A stretch of DNA of 64,000 nt from Thermoflavifilum thermophilum (GTDB taxonomy: Bacteria; Bacteroidota; Bacteroidia; Chitinophagales; Chitinophagaceae). Position 1 is the first letter of the stretch; each line of letters opens with the position of its first letter. Both the position numbers and the translations under genes were made by a program. The notes beneath the pieces were generated by a model that saw nothing but the letters and a program-made list of their open reading frames with translations, did no database searches and had not been told where the DNA came from. Location: positions 1,364,001 through 1,428,000 of the forward strand of contig NZ_FPCJ01000001.1 of NCBI RefSeq assembly GCF_900116565.1. Reading direction: 5' to 3'. Below, in pieces: positions 1 to 7,418 of this stretch.

Positions 1-1496
1 TAATAATTGCTGTCTTTTTCAATGCGAATCCACTGCTTGAATTTCCACCACCATTTGATTTGTTGGGAGATCAGTCCTTTCGTCAGATAGCCGTATAAAA
101 TCGGATTTACGCGAAGGCTCAAATGGTGGTGTCCTTCATCAATCAGATACTGGATGTTTTTTTCTATTTCATCGACAATCAGCAGGGTGGAGCTAATGGT
201 ACCGGTGCCTCTGCAAACCGGACATACCTCGGACGTGGAGATGTTTACTTCGGGTCTTACCCGCTGGCGGGTAATTTGCATCAATCCGAATTTGGATATG
301 GGCAAAATGGTATGTTTAGCGCGGTCATTGGCCATAAATTGCTCCATGGCTTTGAGCACAGCCCGCTTGTTTTCGGGCAGTTTCATGTCAATGAAATCAA
401 CAATGATGATGCCACCCAGATCTCTCAGTCGCAATTGGCGGGCAATTTCTTCTGCTGCTTCCAGGTTGGTCATCAACGCATTTTGCTCCTGGTTATTGCT
501 GCTGCTTTTATATCCGCTGTTGACATCAATCACATGCAAGGCCTCGGTAGATTCGATAATCAGGTATACGCCGCTGTCTAGGTTGACGGTTTTCCCGAAT
601 GAAGCCTTTACCTGTTTGGTTATTCCGTAATGGTCGAAGACCGGTACATGGTTGTGATGCAGGTGAACAATATCCTGTTTTTCCGGTGCAATTTTCTGGA
701 TATAGGTTTTCACTTCATGATACAAGGCCTTATCATTGACCACAATCCGGTTGAAGCTTTCGTTGAGCAGGTCGCGCAATATGCTGTTGGTGCGGTTTTG
801 TTCGCTCATGATTTTTTGCGGAGGCTGAGCACGGTAGAGGTTGCGCTGGATGGTTTTCCACATGTCCACCAATTGCAGCAGGTCTTCATGCAGTTCAGCG
901 GTTTTCTTACCTTCTGCAGCTGTACGCACGATCACCCCAAAGTTGGCTGGGCGAATAGCTTCTACAATGCTTTGCAGCCGGCGACGTTCTTCGGCGGAAT
1001 GGATTTTTTTGGAAACAGCCACTATTTCATTGAAAGGCGTGAGCACCACATACCGTCCGGGAAGGGAGATTTCGCAGCTTAGTCGGGGGCCTTTAGATGA
1101 GATGGGTTCTTTCAGGATCTGCACCAGGATTTCGGGTTTACCTCCCAGTACATCGGTGATTTTCCCGGTTTTGATGATTTCCGGTTCTTTTTTGAAGGTA
1201 GCAAAATCAAATCCACCCGGCTCCTTGTCGTGTATGGCCATTTGGGTGAATTTCAATACGGAGCGGGCGTAAGGGCTTAGATCCGTGTAGTGGAGGAAAG
1301 CATCCTTTTCATATCCCACATCCACAAAAGCGGCGTTGAGTCCGGGAATCAGCTTTTTGACCTTACCCAGATAAATATCACCTACGGCAAACTGGCTATC
1401 TCCACTTTCATGATGTAGTTCAACAAGTTTTTTGTCTTCCAGCAGGGCAATATCTACTCCACCCGCATGGGCATTTATAATGAGCTCTCTATTCAA
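1..1496 (-). CDS. rng: Ribonuclease E/G family protein (partial, C-terminus beyond window)
   Basis: Endoribonuclease of the RNase E/G family, which processes rRNA and degrades mRNA. The minus-strand translation opens with NRELIINAHAGGVDIALLED. It continues through an S1-like domain (GDIYLGKVKKLIPGLNAAFVD) and the catalytic core (DLGGIIIVDFIDM, with the metal-binding Asp residues), then a zinc-link CPVCRGTG. The frame is open from a stop at 1502-1500 and its first usable start is TTG at 1496-1494, the position where relatives begin; no in-frame ATG fits. The frame is still open at base 1, so the C-terminus is missing. It lies downstream of the small basic protein, the TPR protein and hup on the same strand, probably in one transcription unit. 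Family assignment is firm; the TTG start is inferred. Confidence 0.93.
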   Translation of the reverse strand, partial: MNRELIINAHAGGVDIALLEDKKLVELHHESGDSQFAVGDIYLGKVKKLIPGLNAAFVDVGYEKDAFLHYTDLSPYARSVLKFTQMAIHDKEPGGFDFATFKKEPEIIKTGKITDVLGGKPEILVQILKEPISSKGPRLSCEISLPGRYVVLTPFNEIVAVSKKIHSAEERRRLQSIVEAIRPANFGVIVRTAAEGKKTAELHEDLLQLVDMWKTIQRNLYRAQPPQKIMSEQNRTNSILRDLLNESFNRIVVNDKALYHEVKTYIQKIAPEKQDIVHLHHNHVPVFDHYGITKQVKASFGKTVNLDSGVYLIIESTEALHVIDVNSGYKSSSNNQEQNALMTNLEAAEEIARQLRLRDLGGIIIVDFIDMKLPENKRAVLKAMEQFMANDRAKHTILPISKFGLMQITRQRVRPEVNISTSEVCPVCRGTGTISSTLLIVDEIEKNIQYLIDEGHHHLSLRVNPILYGYLTKGLISQQIKWWWKFKQWIRIEKDSNY

Positions 1497-1590
1497 GCAT
1501 CATGAAATTTAATTTAAAGTGTAAATCTTCATTTGCCCATCTTCCTTCAGGAGGAATATTCGGGCATTGTTTCTGGCAAAGAGCCGCGGA

Positions 1591-1680
1591 TTATTTTTTC
1601 TTGTGCCGATTTTTTCTCAGGCGTTTTTTCCTTTTGTGTGTTGCAATCTTGTGTCTTTTTCTTTTTCTACCACAGGGCAT
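1591..1680 (-). CDS. 29-residue highly basic protein, AURKAIP1/COX24 (bS22/mS38)-like
   Basis: A very short ORF runs from ATG at 1680-1678 to TAA at 1593-1591. The product starts MPCGRKRKRHKIATHKRKK and ends RLRKNRHKKK; 20 of 29 residues are Lys, Arg or His, and there are no acidic residues. From memory, near-identical short proteins occur across Bacteroidota next to RNase G and HU genes, and the Lys/Arg pattern resembles the COX24/AURKAIP1 C-terminal domain found in mitochondrial mS38 and actinobacterial bS22. A ribosomal-protein-like role is therefore likely but inferred. It sits between the TPR gene and rng in the same orientation. The alternative is a chance ORF, but the composition and position argue against that. 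Confidence 0.75.
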   Translation of the reverse strand: MPCGRKRKRHKIATHKRKKRLRKNRHKKK

Positions 1681-1713
1681 AGATCAAAAATTTTATAGGT
1701 TAAGCAATAGCAT

Positions 1714-2559
1714 TTAAGGCATGGTTTGGATAAGGCTATCGATTTCGCGATCAAAATCTGGATCACGAATCAATGCCTTGCATTCCTGGAAATAGCGAAC
1801 GGCCTCCTGGCGATGTCCTGTTTCACGATAAGCCACTCCCAGGTAATAGAGAGCTTCGGCGTTTTGGGGCTGCAGGCTCACCACCTTCTGCAGGTGTTCA
1901 ATAGCTCTCGGGTATTGGCCGGATGTAATGGAGAGCCGGCCCAGCAGCAGATGTGCCGGCACATTGTTGGAGTCACGTTTTACGATGGCCAGCAGTTGCT
2001 GCACGCCCTGCATCACGGCTCCCTGTTCAATGGTGGCTTGAGCCAGCATAGTTTGCAGGGTGTCATTGCCGGGCTTCAGCTGAAGTGCCCGTTGCAGCAG
2101 GCTGTCGGCCTGCAGGGCTTGCCAGGTGTGCAGCGCCCCGGGCGAAGTTTGTTGAACCCGGTTGAGAAACAATCCTGCGGCAAACTGCAAGGCTTGTGGA
2201 TTGGCCTGTAGCATAGCTGCTTTACCAAAATAATAGGCAGCCAGATCCGGTTGGCTGAGGCTGTCCCACAGATGGGCCAGCTGGCGAAAGGCCTGGATCT
2301 GTTGATTTTTTACATCTCCTCTTACCACACTGTTTTCCAGCTCGGTAATGCGCATCAGCACATTGGCAGGTAGGCCCTGTTTGGCCTGATGAATCAGGCT
2401 ATCTGTGTGAAGCGAAGCAGGAGCAACTCCCTGACCCGAAGCCATGGAAGCCGATGCCATGCCCGTATTTTTCGGAGGCACACGGGTAGGGCCGAAGGCA
2501 TATAACAACACAACGGCCGCAACAGCGAGAACACACAGGACAATCTGGGCACGTTTCAC
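1714..2559 (-). CDS. TPR-repeat protein with N-terminal membrane anchor
   Basis: The 281-residue protein starts with a basic residue pair and one hydrophobic segment (residues about 5-22, IVLCVLAVAAVVLLYAFG), so it is probably anchored in the inner membrane and faces the periplasm. A low-complexity linker follows. The rest is helical, with tetratricopeptide-like repeats; the clearest are near residues 195-265 (AHLLLGRLSITSGQYPRAIE, ALYYLGVAYRETGHRQEAVR). TPR proteins act as scaffolds for protein complexes, and no specific partner can be read here. It lies 32 bases after hup and 33 bases before the small basic protein, all on the minus strand. The same hup-TPR-rng order is common in Bacteroidota as I remember it. 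Confidence 0.82.
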   Translation of the reverse strand: MKRAQIVLCVLAVAAVVLLYAFGPTRVPPKNTGMASASMASGQGVAPASLHTDSLIHQAKQGLPANVLMRITELENSVVRGDVKNQQIQAFRQLAHLWDSLSQPDLAAYYFGKAAMLQANPQALQFAAGLFLNRVQQTSPGALHTWQALQADSLLQRALQLKPGNDTLQTMLAQATIEQGAVMQGVQQLLAIVKRDSNNVPAHLLLGRLSITSGQYPRAIEHLQKVVSLQPQNAEALYYLGVAYRETGHRQEAVRYFQECKALIRDPDFDREIDSLIQTMP

Positions 2560-2591
2560 CTTGGAACTGGCTTAAAAGGACTGCAAAGTTA

Positions 2592-2876
2592 CTAAGTTTT
2601 CAGCTTTTTCACTTCCTGAATGAATTCCTTGGAGGGTTTAAACGCAGGAATGTAATGTTCCGGAATTTCTACGGCAATGTTTTTCTTGATATCTCTGCCA
2701 ATTTTTGCAGCCCTTTTTTTGGTGATAAAGCTACCGAAACCCCGGATGTAGATGTTTTCACCCCGTGCCAGTGAGTCCTTGATTTCCTTCAGTAAGGCCT
2801 CCACTGTTACCAGCACATCCACTTTCGGAATACCAGTCTTCTCTGCAATATGATTAATCAGATCCGCTTTTCTCAT
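2592..2876 (-). CDS. hup: HU-family DNA-binding protein
   Basis: Small nucleoid protein of 94 residues, a normal length for HU/IHF. The N-terminal helices (MRKADLINHIAEKTGIPK) are followed by the hallmark IRGFGSF at residues 44-50. The beta-arm (KKRAAKIGRDIKKN) comes next and then the closing helix (FKPSKEFIQEVKKL). It binds DNA as a dimer, bending and compacting it. The usual arm tip RNPKT is altered to a GRDIKKN-type sequence, so this may be one of several HU paralogues in the genome. It is the first gene of the minus-strand hup-TPR-rng series and is divergent from mutY. A TATATTTG box at 2906-2899 on the minus strand could be its -7 element. Confidence 0.93.
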   Translation of the reverse strand: MRKADLINHIAEKTGIPKVDVLVTVEALLKEIKDSLARGENIYIRGFGSFITKKRAAKIGRDIKKNIAVEIPEHYIPAFKPSKEFIQEVKKLKT

Positions 2877-3048
2877 CGGGCAGGATTTACCGTTCTATCA
2901 AATATAAAATAAAATCTTCAAATTTAATTGCATTTGCAGGGCAAATTTCCGGAAGCTACGGTTTTTAGCACGGGAGATAAACGGTAAAATCATAAAATAG
3001 TTGACACTTGCATTCATAACAAAAAAATCGGGAAGTTTGGACTGCAAT

Positions 3049-4128
3049 ATGGATTTCACCCACCAAAAGGAATTTACCCGGCTGTTGCTGGACTGGCATC
3101 GGAAAGAAAACCGCAGGGAAATGCCCTGGAAAGGGATTCGGGATCCGTACCGCATCTGGCTGGCTGAGATCATTTTGCAGCAAACCCGGGTTGAACAGGG
3201 CCGCGAGTATTATGAACGGTTTGTGGAGGCTTATCCTACCCTGGCCGACCTGGCCGCAGCCCGTGAAGAAGAAGTGTTTCGACTTTGGCAGGGGCTGGGT
3301 TATTACAATCGTTGCAGAAATTTGTTACATACCGCCAGGGAACTGATGAAAAGCCATGGTGGCGTGTTTCCGAAGAATTATGAAGAATTGTTGTCATTAA
3401 AAGGTATTGGACCCTATACGGCAGCTGCTATTGCTTCTTTTGCCTTTGATTTACCACATGCCGTTGTGGATGGCAATGTACTACGGGTTTTAGCCCGGTA
3501 TTTTGCACTCCATACACCAATCGATACGCCAGCGGGTAAAAAATATTTCACCCGGTTGGCAAATGAACTGATTCCACCCGAAGAGCCAGCTATTTTCAAT
3601 CAGGCCATCATGGATCTGGGCGCAACCATTTGTAAACCCCAGGCGCCCAATTGCGGGCAATGCCCATTGAATTCGTTTTGCAAAGCCTTCCATCAGCGCA
3701 AGCAGGAACAGTTTCCGGTAAAACTCACCCGCAAGACCATTCGTGAGCGATATTTCCACTACCTGGTTTGCTGGTTTGGCGATAAAACCATTATCCGGAA
3801 AAGAGAGGAAAAAGACATCTGGTGCGGCTTATATGAATTTCCCATGATTGAAAGAGAAAGACTGGCAGGGAAGGAATTATTGCTTGAGGATCCAGCATGG
3901 AAAAACCTGCTGCCTGATGGTTGCTGGGAGCTGAAAGGCATCACCGAGCGGAAGCAACAGCTTACGCATCAGCTCATCCACGCCCGTTTCTTTTATGTTG
4001 AAACAACCCGGGAGCCCAGGATTTTGAGTCCTCAAATCCTGGTACAGGGTAAACAGCTTCACCAGTATGCTTTTCCGGGCATAATTGTTAGGTATCTGCA
4101 CTGCGTACAGCAGCCACTCCTGCTGTGA
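3049..4128 (+). CDS. mutY: A/G-specific adenine DNA glycosylase MutY
   Basis: Removes adenine mispaired with 8-oxoguanine in base excision repair. The start at ATG 3049 gives 359 residues; an in-frame extension to TTG 3001 adds residues that relatives lack. Visible residues are catalytic Glu40 in LAEIILQQTRV, a helix-hairpin-helix LKGIGPYTA (about 117-124), catalytic Asp141 in VVDGNV, and the 4Fe-4S ligands Cys195, Cys202, Cys205 and Cys211 with the exact C-X6-C-X2-C-X5-C spacing. The C-terminal third is the NUDIX-like 8-oxoG recognition domain. It is followed by ssb, gldE and gldD in the same direction, an order that recurs in Bacteroidota. Confidence 0.96.
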   Translation: MDFTHQKEFTRLLLDWHRKENRREMPWKGIRDPYRIWLAEIILQQTRVEQGREYYERFVEAYPTLADLAAAREEEVFRLWQGLGYYNRCRNLLHTARELMKSHGGVFPKNYEELLSLKGIGPYTAAAIASFAFDLPHAVVDGNVLRVLARYFALHTPIDTPAGKKYFTRLANELIPPEEPAIFNQAIMDLGATICKPQAPNCGQCPLNSFCKAFHQRKQEQFPVKLTRKTIRERYFHYLVCWFGDKTIIRKREEKDIWCGLYEFPMIERERLAGKELLLEDPAWKNLLPDGCWELKGITERKQQLTHQLIHARFFYVETTREPRILSPQILVQGKQLHQYAFPGIIVRYLHCVQQPLLL

Positions 4129-4236
4129 TTTTTTCCCTGCAGGAACCAGCCTGAAATTTTTCCGTTCCATAAAAAAAATTTAATTTTAGGCAAATGGCTA
4201 TTTGCGATTTCATTCCTCACTAAAACTATCTCAGTT

Positions 4237-4671
4237 ATGAGAGGCGTCAATAAAGTGATTTTGATTGGGAATCTGGGCAAAGATCCGGAAATACAAAAGG
4301 TTGATGGCACCATTCCCGTCGCAAAATTTCCGCTGGCTACGACGGAAACCTTTAAAGATCGTTCGGGGAAGCAGGTTTCCCAAACTGAGTGGCACAATGT
4401 GGTGCTGTGGCGAGGTTTGGCTGAGCTGGCCGAAAAATACCTCAGAAAAGGCAGCCTGATTTATGTGGAAGGACATTTGCATACCAGAAGCTGGGAAGAT
4501 AAGGATGGAAATAAAAAATCGGCTGTGGAAGTGGTGGGGGATAATCTGATTATGCTCGACAAGAAACTGGAAAGCCATGTCGGATCCCACGGCTCATCTG
4601 TACAGGAAGAAGCCGGTGAATCGTCTGCATCTTCGATGGAATCAGAACTGAATCCGGAAGATAATGAATGA
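4237..4671 (+). CDS. ssb: Single-stranded DNA-binding protein
   Basis: The 144-residue SSB has an OB fold over residues 1-107 (VNKVILIGNLGKDPEI, WHNVVLWRGLAELAEKYLRKGS, YVEGHLHTRSWEDKDGNKK). It binds single-stranded DNA in replication and repair. A Ser-rich acidic linker follows, but the chain ends NPEDNE and lacks the usual terminal DDLPF-type tip that recruits repair and replication partners. It may therefore be a second, specialised SSB paralogue. It lies between mutY and gldE. The leader contains a hairpin-capable GCAAAT-GGCT-ATTTGC at 4190-4205. Confidence 0.94.
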   Translation: MRGVNKVILIGNLGKDPEIQKVDGTIPVAKFPLATTETFKDRSGKQVSQTEWHNVVLWRGLAELAEKYLRKGSLIYVEGHLHTRSWEDKDGNKKSAVEVVGDNLIMLDKKLESHVGSHGSSVQEEAGESSASSMESELNPEDNE

Positions 4672-4772
4672 AAATTTTCCGTGTTTTCGGGTTTCCGCAT
4701 TTCAAATCGATGTAATATTGCGAATCTGATCATGAAAGATTTCGGGTTTTCCTGATATAGCATCTCAGCCAC

Positions 4773-6161
4773 ATGATGTTTATTTCCCCATTGTTTTTGG
4801 AATTTTCTCTGCATCATCTTTCGATTCCCGCGCTTTCCATTGCGAGTATCTATTTAGCGATGGTGAATCAACAGGAACTGCCCATGCAAAACATTACCTT
4901 TTTTGCAATTCTGTTGGTTGTGCTCATTCTTATCTCAGCCCTGATTTCAGGAGCTGAAGTAGCTTTCTTTACCATTGGAGAAAAGGAACGCAATATGCTT
5001 CGTGTGAGGCAAAAGCCGGGAGCCAGACAGGCCATTAAACTTCTTGAAAATCCGCGACTGTTGCAAGCAACCCTGCTGCTTGCCAATTATGTGATCAACA
5101 TTTGCGTGATTCTCATTGCCAACTATCTGATTGATTTATTTATCAATTACAAAGAAAACCTCATTCTTTCCTATGTCATCAAGCTGTTGGTGATTCTGAT
5201 TATCGTGGTATTATTCGGTGAAATTATTCCCCGGGTCTATGCCACGCAATACAACATTCGGGTGGTGTTGTCCAGTGCAGGTGTCATTCATGTGTTGCAG
5301 CGCATGCTGGGTTTTGCTAGCAGCTTCATCGTCAAAACATCAGAAAATATTGAAGCTACTTTACAAAAAACAAGAGAAGCAGATTTTCTGGAAAAAGAAA
5401 TCAACGAAGCCGTGGATGCTACCATTGATGAAAATGCATCGGCTGAAGAAAAAAATATCCTGAAAGGAATTATCAAATTCAGCAACATTACCGTAAGACA
5501 GGTGATGCGCGCCCGGCTTGATGTGAAAGGAATACCTTATGATTTGCCATTTCGGGAAGTAATTCGACAGGTAGCCGCCTTGCATCACGCAAGACTTCCA
5601 GTATATGAAGAAGATTTGGATCACATTAAAGGCATGCTGTATTCCCATGATTTGCTGGCGCATCTGGATAAAGGTGATGATTTTGACTGGCATGCTATTT
5701 TGCGACCCGCTTATTTTGTGCCAGAACACAAGCTAATTGAAGATTTATTGCATGAATTTCAAACACAGGAAATACATTTTGCTGTTGTGGTTGATGAATT
5801 TGGTGGTACATCGGGTATTGTAACCCTGGAAGATATTGTGGAAGAAGTAATAGGCGATATCCGCGACGAATTTGATGAAGAAGATCAATTCTATGCACAG
5901 ATTGATGCAGACACCTTTGTGTTTGATGGCAAAGTCATGCTCAATGATGTATGCCGCATCATGGATCTTTCGCCGGATACTTTTGATGAAATCAAAGGCG
6001 ATAGTGATTCACTGGCAGGCCTGGTGCTGGAAATAGCCCGAAAATTCCCTCAGGTGAATGAAGTATTGAAATGGAAAGATTTTGAATTTACTGTTCTGGA
6101 AATTGACCGGATGCGCATCCAAAAAATAAAAGTCAGAAAAAATCCATTTCCTGATGAATAA
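4773..6161 (+). CDS. gldE: Gliding motility-associated protein GldE (CNNM/CBS/CorC)
   Basis: Inner-membrane protein of the CNNM (DUF21)-CBS-CorC/HlyC family. From ATG 4773 it has 462 residues; starts at 4860 (MVNQQELP) or 4884 would put the first membrane segment nearer the N-terminus and are equally possible. Three to four hydrophobic segments (about residues 40-180, including ISALISGAEVAFFTIGEKE) precede a CBS pair (VMRARLDVKGIPYD; VVDEFGGTSGIVTLEDIVEEVIGDI) and a C-terminal CorC domain. In Flavobacterium gldE is linked to gldD and modulates gliding. It overlaps gldD by 8 bases, which indicates translational coupling. The family also includes divalent-cation exporters, so a transport role is possible. 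Confidence 0.9.
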   Translation: MMFISPLFLEFSLHHLSIPALSIASIYLAMVNQQELPMQNITFFAILLVVLILISALISGAEVAFFTIGEKERNMLRVRQKPGARQAIKLLENPRLLQATLLLANYVINICVILIANYLIDLFINYKENLILSYVIKLLVILIIVVLFGEIIPRVYATQYNIRVVLSSAGVIHVLQRMLGFASSFIVKTSENIEATLQKTREADFLEKEINEAVDATIDENASAEEKNILKGIIKFSNITVRQVMRARLDVKGIPYDLPFREVIRQVAALHHARLPVYEEDLDHIKGMLYSHDLLAHLDKGDDFDWHAILRPAYFVPEHKLIEDLLHEFQTQEIHFAVVVDEFGGTSGIVTLEDIVEEVIGDIRDEFDEEDQFYAQIDADTFVFDGKVMLNDVCRIMDLSPDTFDEIKGDSDSLAGLVLEIARKFPQVNEVLKWKDFEFTVLEIDRMRIQKIKVRKNPFPDE

Positions 6162-6765
6162 GGACTTTTCTTTGTTGTACGGGATGAAGTGGATTACAGG
6201 TTTATGGGTTGTATGGATCCTGACAGGGTGCAATCATCCACCCACACCACGCCCCCGCGGATATTTCAGAATTGATTTGCCGCAGAAAAAGTATCAGTTG
6301 TTTGATAAACCCGGATATCCTTACACGTTTGAATATCCGGTATATGCTGAAATTGTGAAGGATACGGTTTTCTTTGATACCATACCTGAAAATCCTTACT
6401 GGATCAATATTGTATTTCCCGGATTAAATGGTAAGATTTACCTGACCTATAAAGTTATCAGCAAAAAGCAGCCGTTGCAAACCTTGCTGAATCAGGTTTT
6501 TGAGATGACGGATCAACATGATTACAAGGCAGATTACCGGGATGAAATCAGGATTCACACGCCATATCATGTGGATGGCATATTTTTTAGCCTGGGAGGT
6601 GATGTGGCCAGCGCCAAGCAATTTTTTGTGACTGATTCAACCACTCATTTTTTACGTGGCGCACTTTATTTCTATGCCGTACCCAATGCGGATTCGCTGG
6701 CACCGGTTAACAGGTTTGTAGAACAGGATATGTGGCATCTGATTCATACGCTGCGCTGGCGATAA
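6154..6765 (+). CDS. gldD: Gliding motility lipoprotein GldD
   Basis: Exported lipoprotein required for gliding in Flavobacterium. The signal peptide ends in lipobox LTGC (Cys26 from ATG 6154). The mature part has the GldD pattern PRGYFRIDLPQKKYQLFD and later YHVDGIFFSLGGDVAS and SLAPVNRFVEQDMWHLIHTLRW. ATG 6154 overlaps the end of gldE; ATG 6184 gives a shorter signal peptide of 15 residues before the Cys and is also plausible. Its precise function is unknown in the family; it works with the GldA-N set in motility and secretion. The pairing with gldE is the strongest support. Confidence 0.9.
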   Translation: MNKDFSLLYGMKWITGLWVVWILTGCNHPPTPRPRGYFRIDLPQKKYQLFDKPGYPYTFEYPVYAEIVKDTVFFDTIPENPYWINIVFPGLNGKIYLTYKVISKKQPLQTLLNQVFEMTDQHDYKADYRDEIRIHTPYHVDGIFFSLGGDVASAKQFFVTDSTTHFLRGALYFYAVPNADSLAPVNRFVEQDMWHLIHTLRWR

Positions 6766-6792
6766 TGGTTTCATTAAACTTCAAGTTAGATT

Positions 6793-7374
6793 ATGATCTG
6801 GATTGATGATGTGCTGGTAGAAGATGATGTTGTGGAAGCCCGCTTTGTGTGCAATCTGCAGGCATGCAAGGGTGGTTGTTGTGTGGATGGTGATGCGGGA
6901 GCTCCGCTGGAGGCGCAGGAAGCAGAGCAGATCAGGCAGGCCTATGCAACAGTCAAAAATTATCTTCCTGAAGATCATCGGGCCTGTATTGAACAAAAAG
7001 GCCATGTGGTGCATGATCCGGAATTTGGTATGGTTACACCTTTGCTGCCCAATGGCATGTGCGCCTATGCAATAGTGGAAAATGGCATCGTGAAATGTGC
7101 ATTTGAGAAAGCCTTTCATGATGGTAAAACATCATTCCATAAACCGGTGTCCTGTCATCTGTATCCATTGCGGGTACGAAAGATTGCACATCATACCGCA
7201 GTTTTGTATGAGCCCAGAGAAAATCTTTGTCGGCCGGCCTGTGAGCTGGGTAAAAAATTGGGTGTACCGGTATTTCGTTTTGTAAAACAGGCATTGATTC
7301 GTAAGTTTGGAGAGGAGTTTTATCAGGCTCTTGAACAGATTGCAGAAAAATATTTTCAGCGAAACAGGCATTGA
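6793..7374 (+). CDS. DUF3109 family cysteine-rich protein
   Basis: A 193-residue cytoplasmic protein of the DUF3109 family. It contains conserved Cys motifs: FVCNLQACKGGCCVDGDAGAP (about residues 18-38), NGMCAY (about 80), VKCAFEKAF, PVSCHLYPLRV and NLCRPACELG. Such spacing suggests a bound metal, as in the related YkgJ zinc/iron-cluster group, but no reaction has been shown that I know of. It begins 27 bases after gldD and is followed by the lutB-like gene, so it may be cotranscribed with either. The family call is confident; the function is unknown. Confidence 0.85.
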   Translation: MIWIDDVLVEDDVVEARFVCNLQACKGGCCVDGDAGAPLEAQEAEQIRQAYATVKNYLPEDHRACIEQKGHVVHDPEFGMVTPLLPNGMCAYAIVENGIVKCAFEKAFHDGKTSFHKPVSCHLYPLRVRKIAHHTAVLYEPRENLCRPACELGKKLGVPVFRFVKQALIRKFGEEFYQALEQIAEKYFQRNRH

Positions 7375-7418
7375 TACCCTGTATATCATACCAGTCAGGC
7401 ATTTCAAACAACTGATCT

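Noticed and set aside
123-1272. Plus-strand open frames of 143-158 residues
   Set aside because: They lie antisense to the RNase E/G gene, overlap one another and show no recognisable protein features.
1502-1717. 71-residue plus-strand ORF with Phe/Cys-rich hydrophobic run
   Set aside because: It is the complement of the Lys/Arg-rich small gene and its surroundings; poly-Phe/Leu arises from antisense Lys/Arg codons.
3001-3048. N-terminal extension of mutY
   Set aside because: It needs a TTG start and adds residues that do not resemble the family; ATG 3049 begins at the conserved position.
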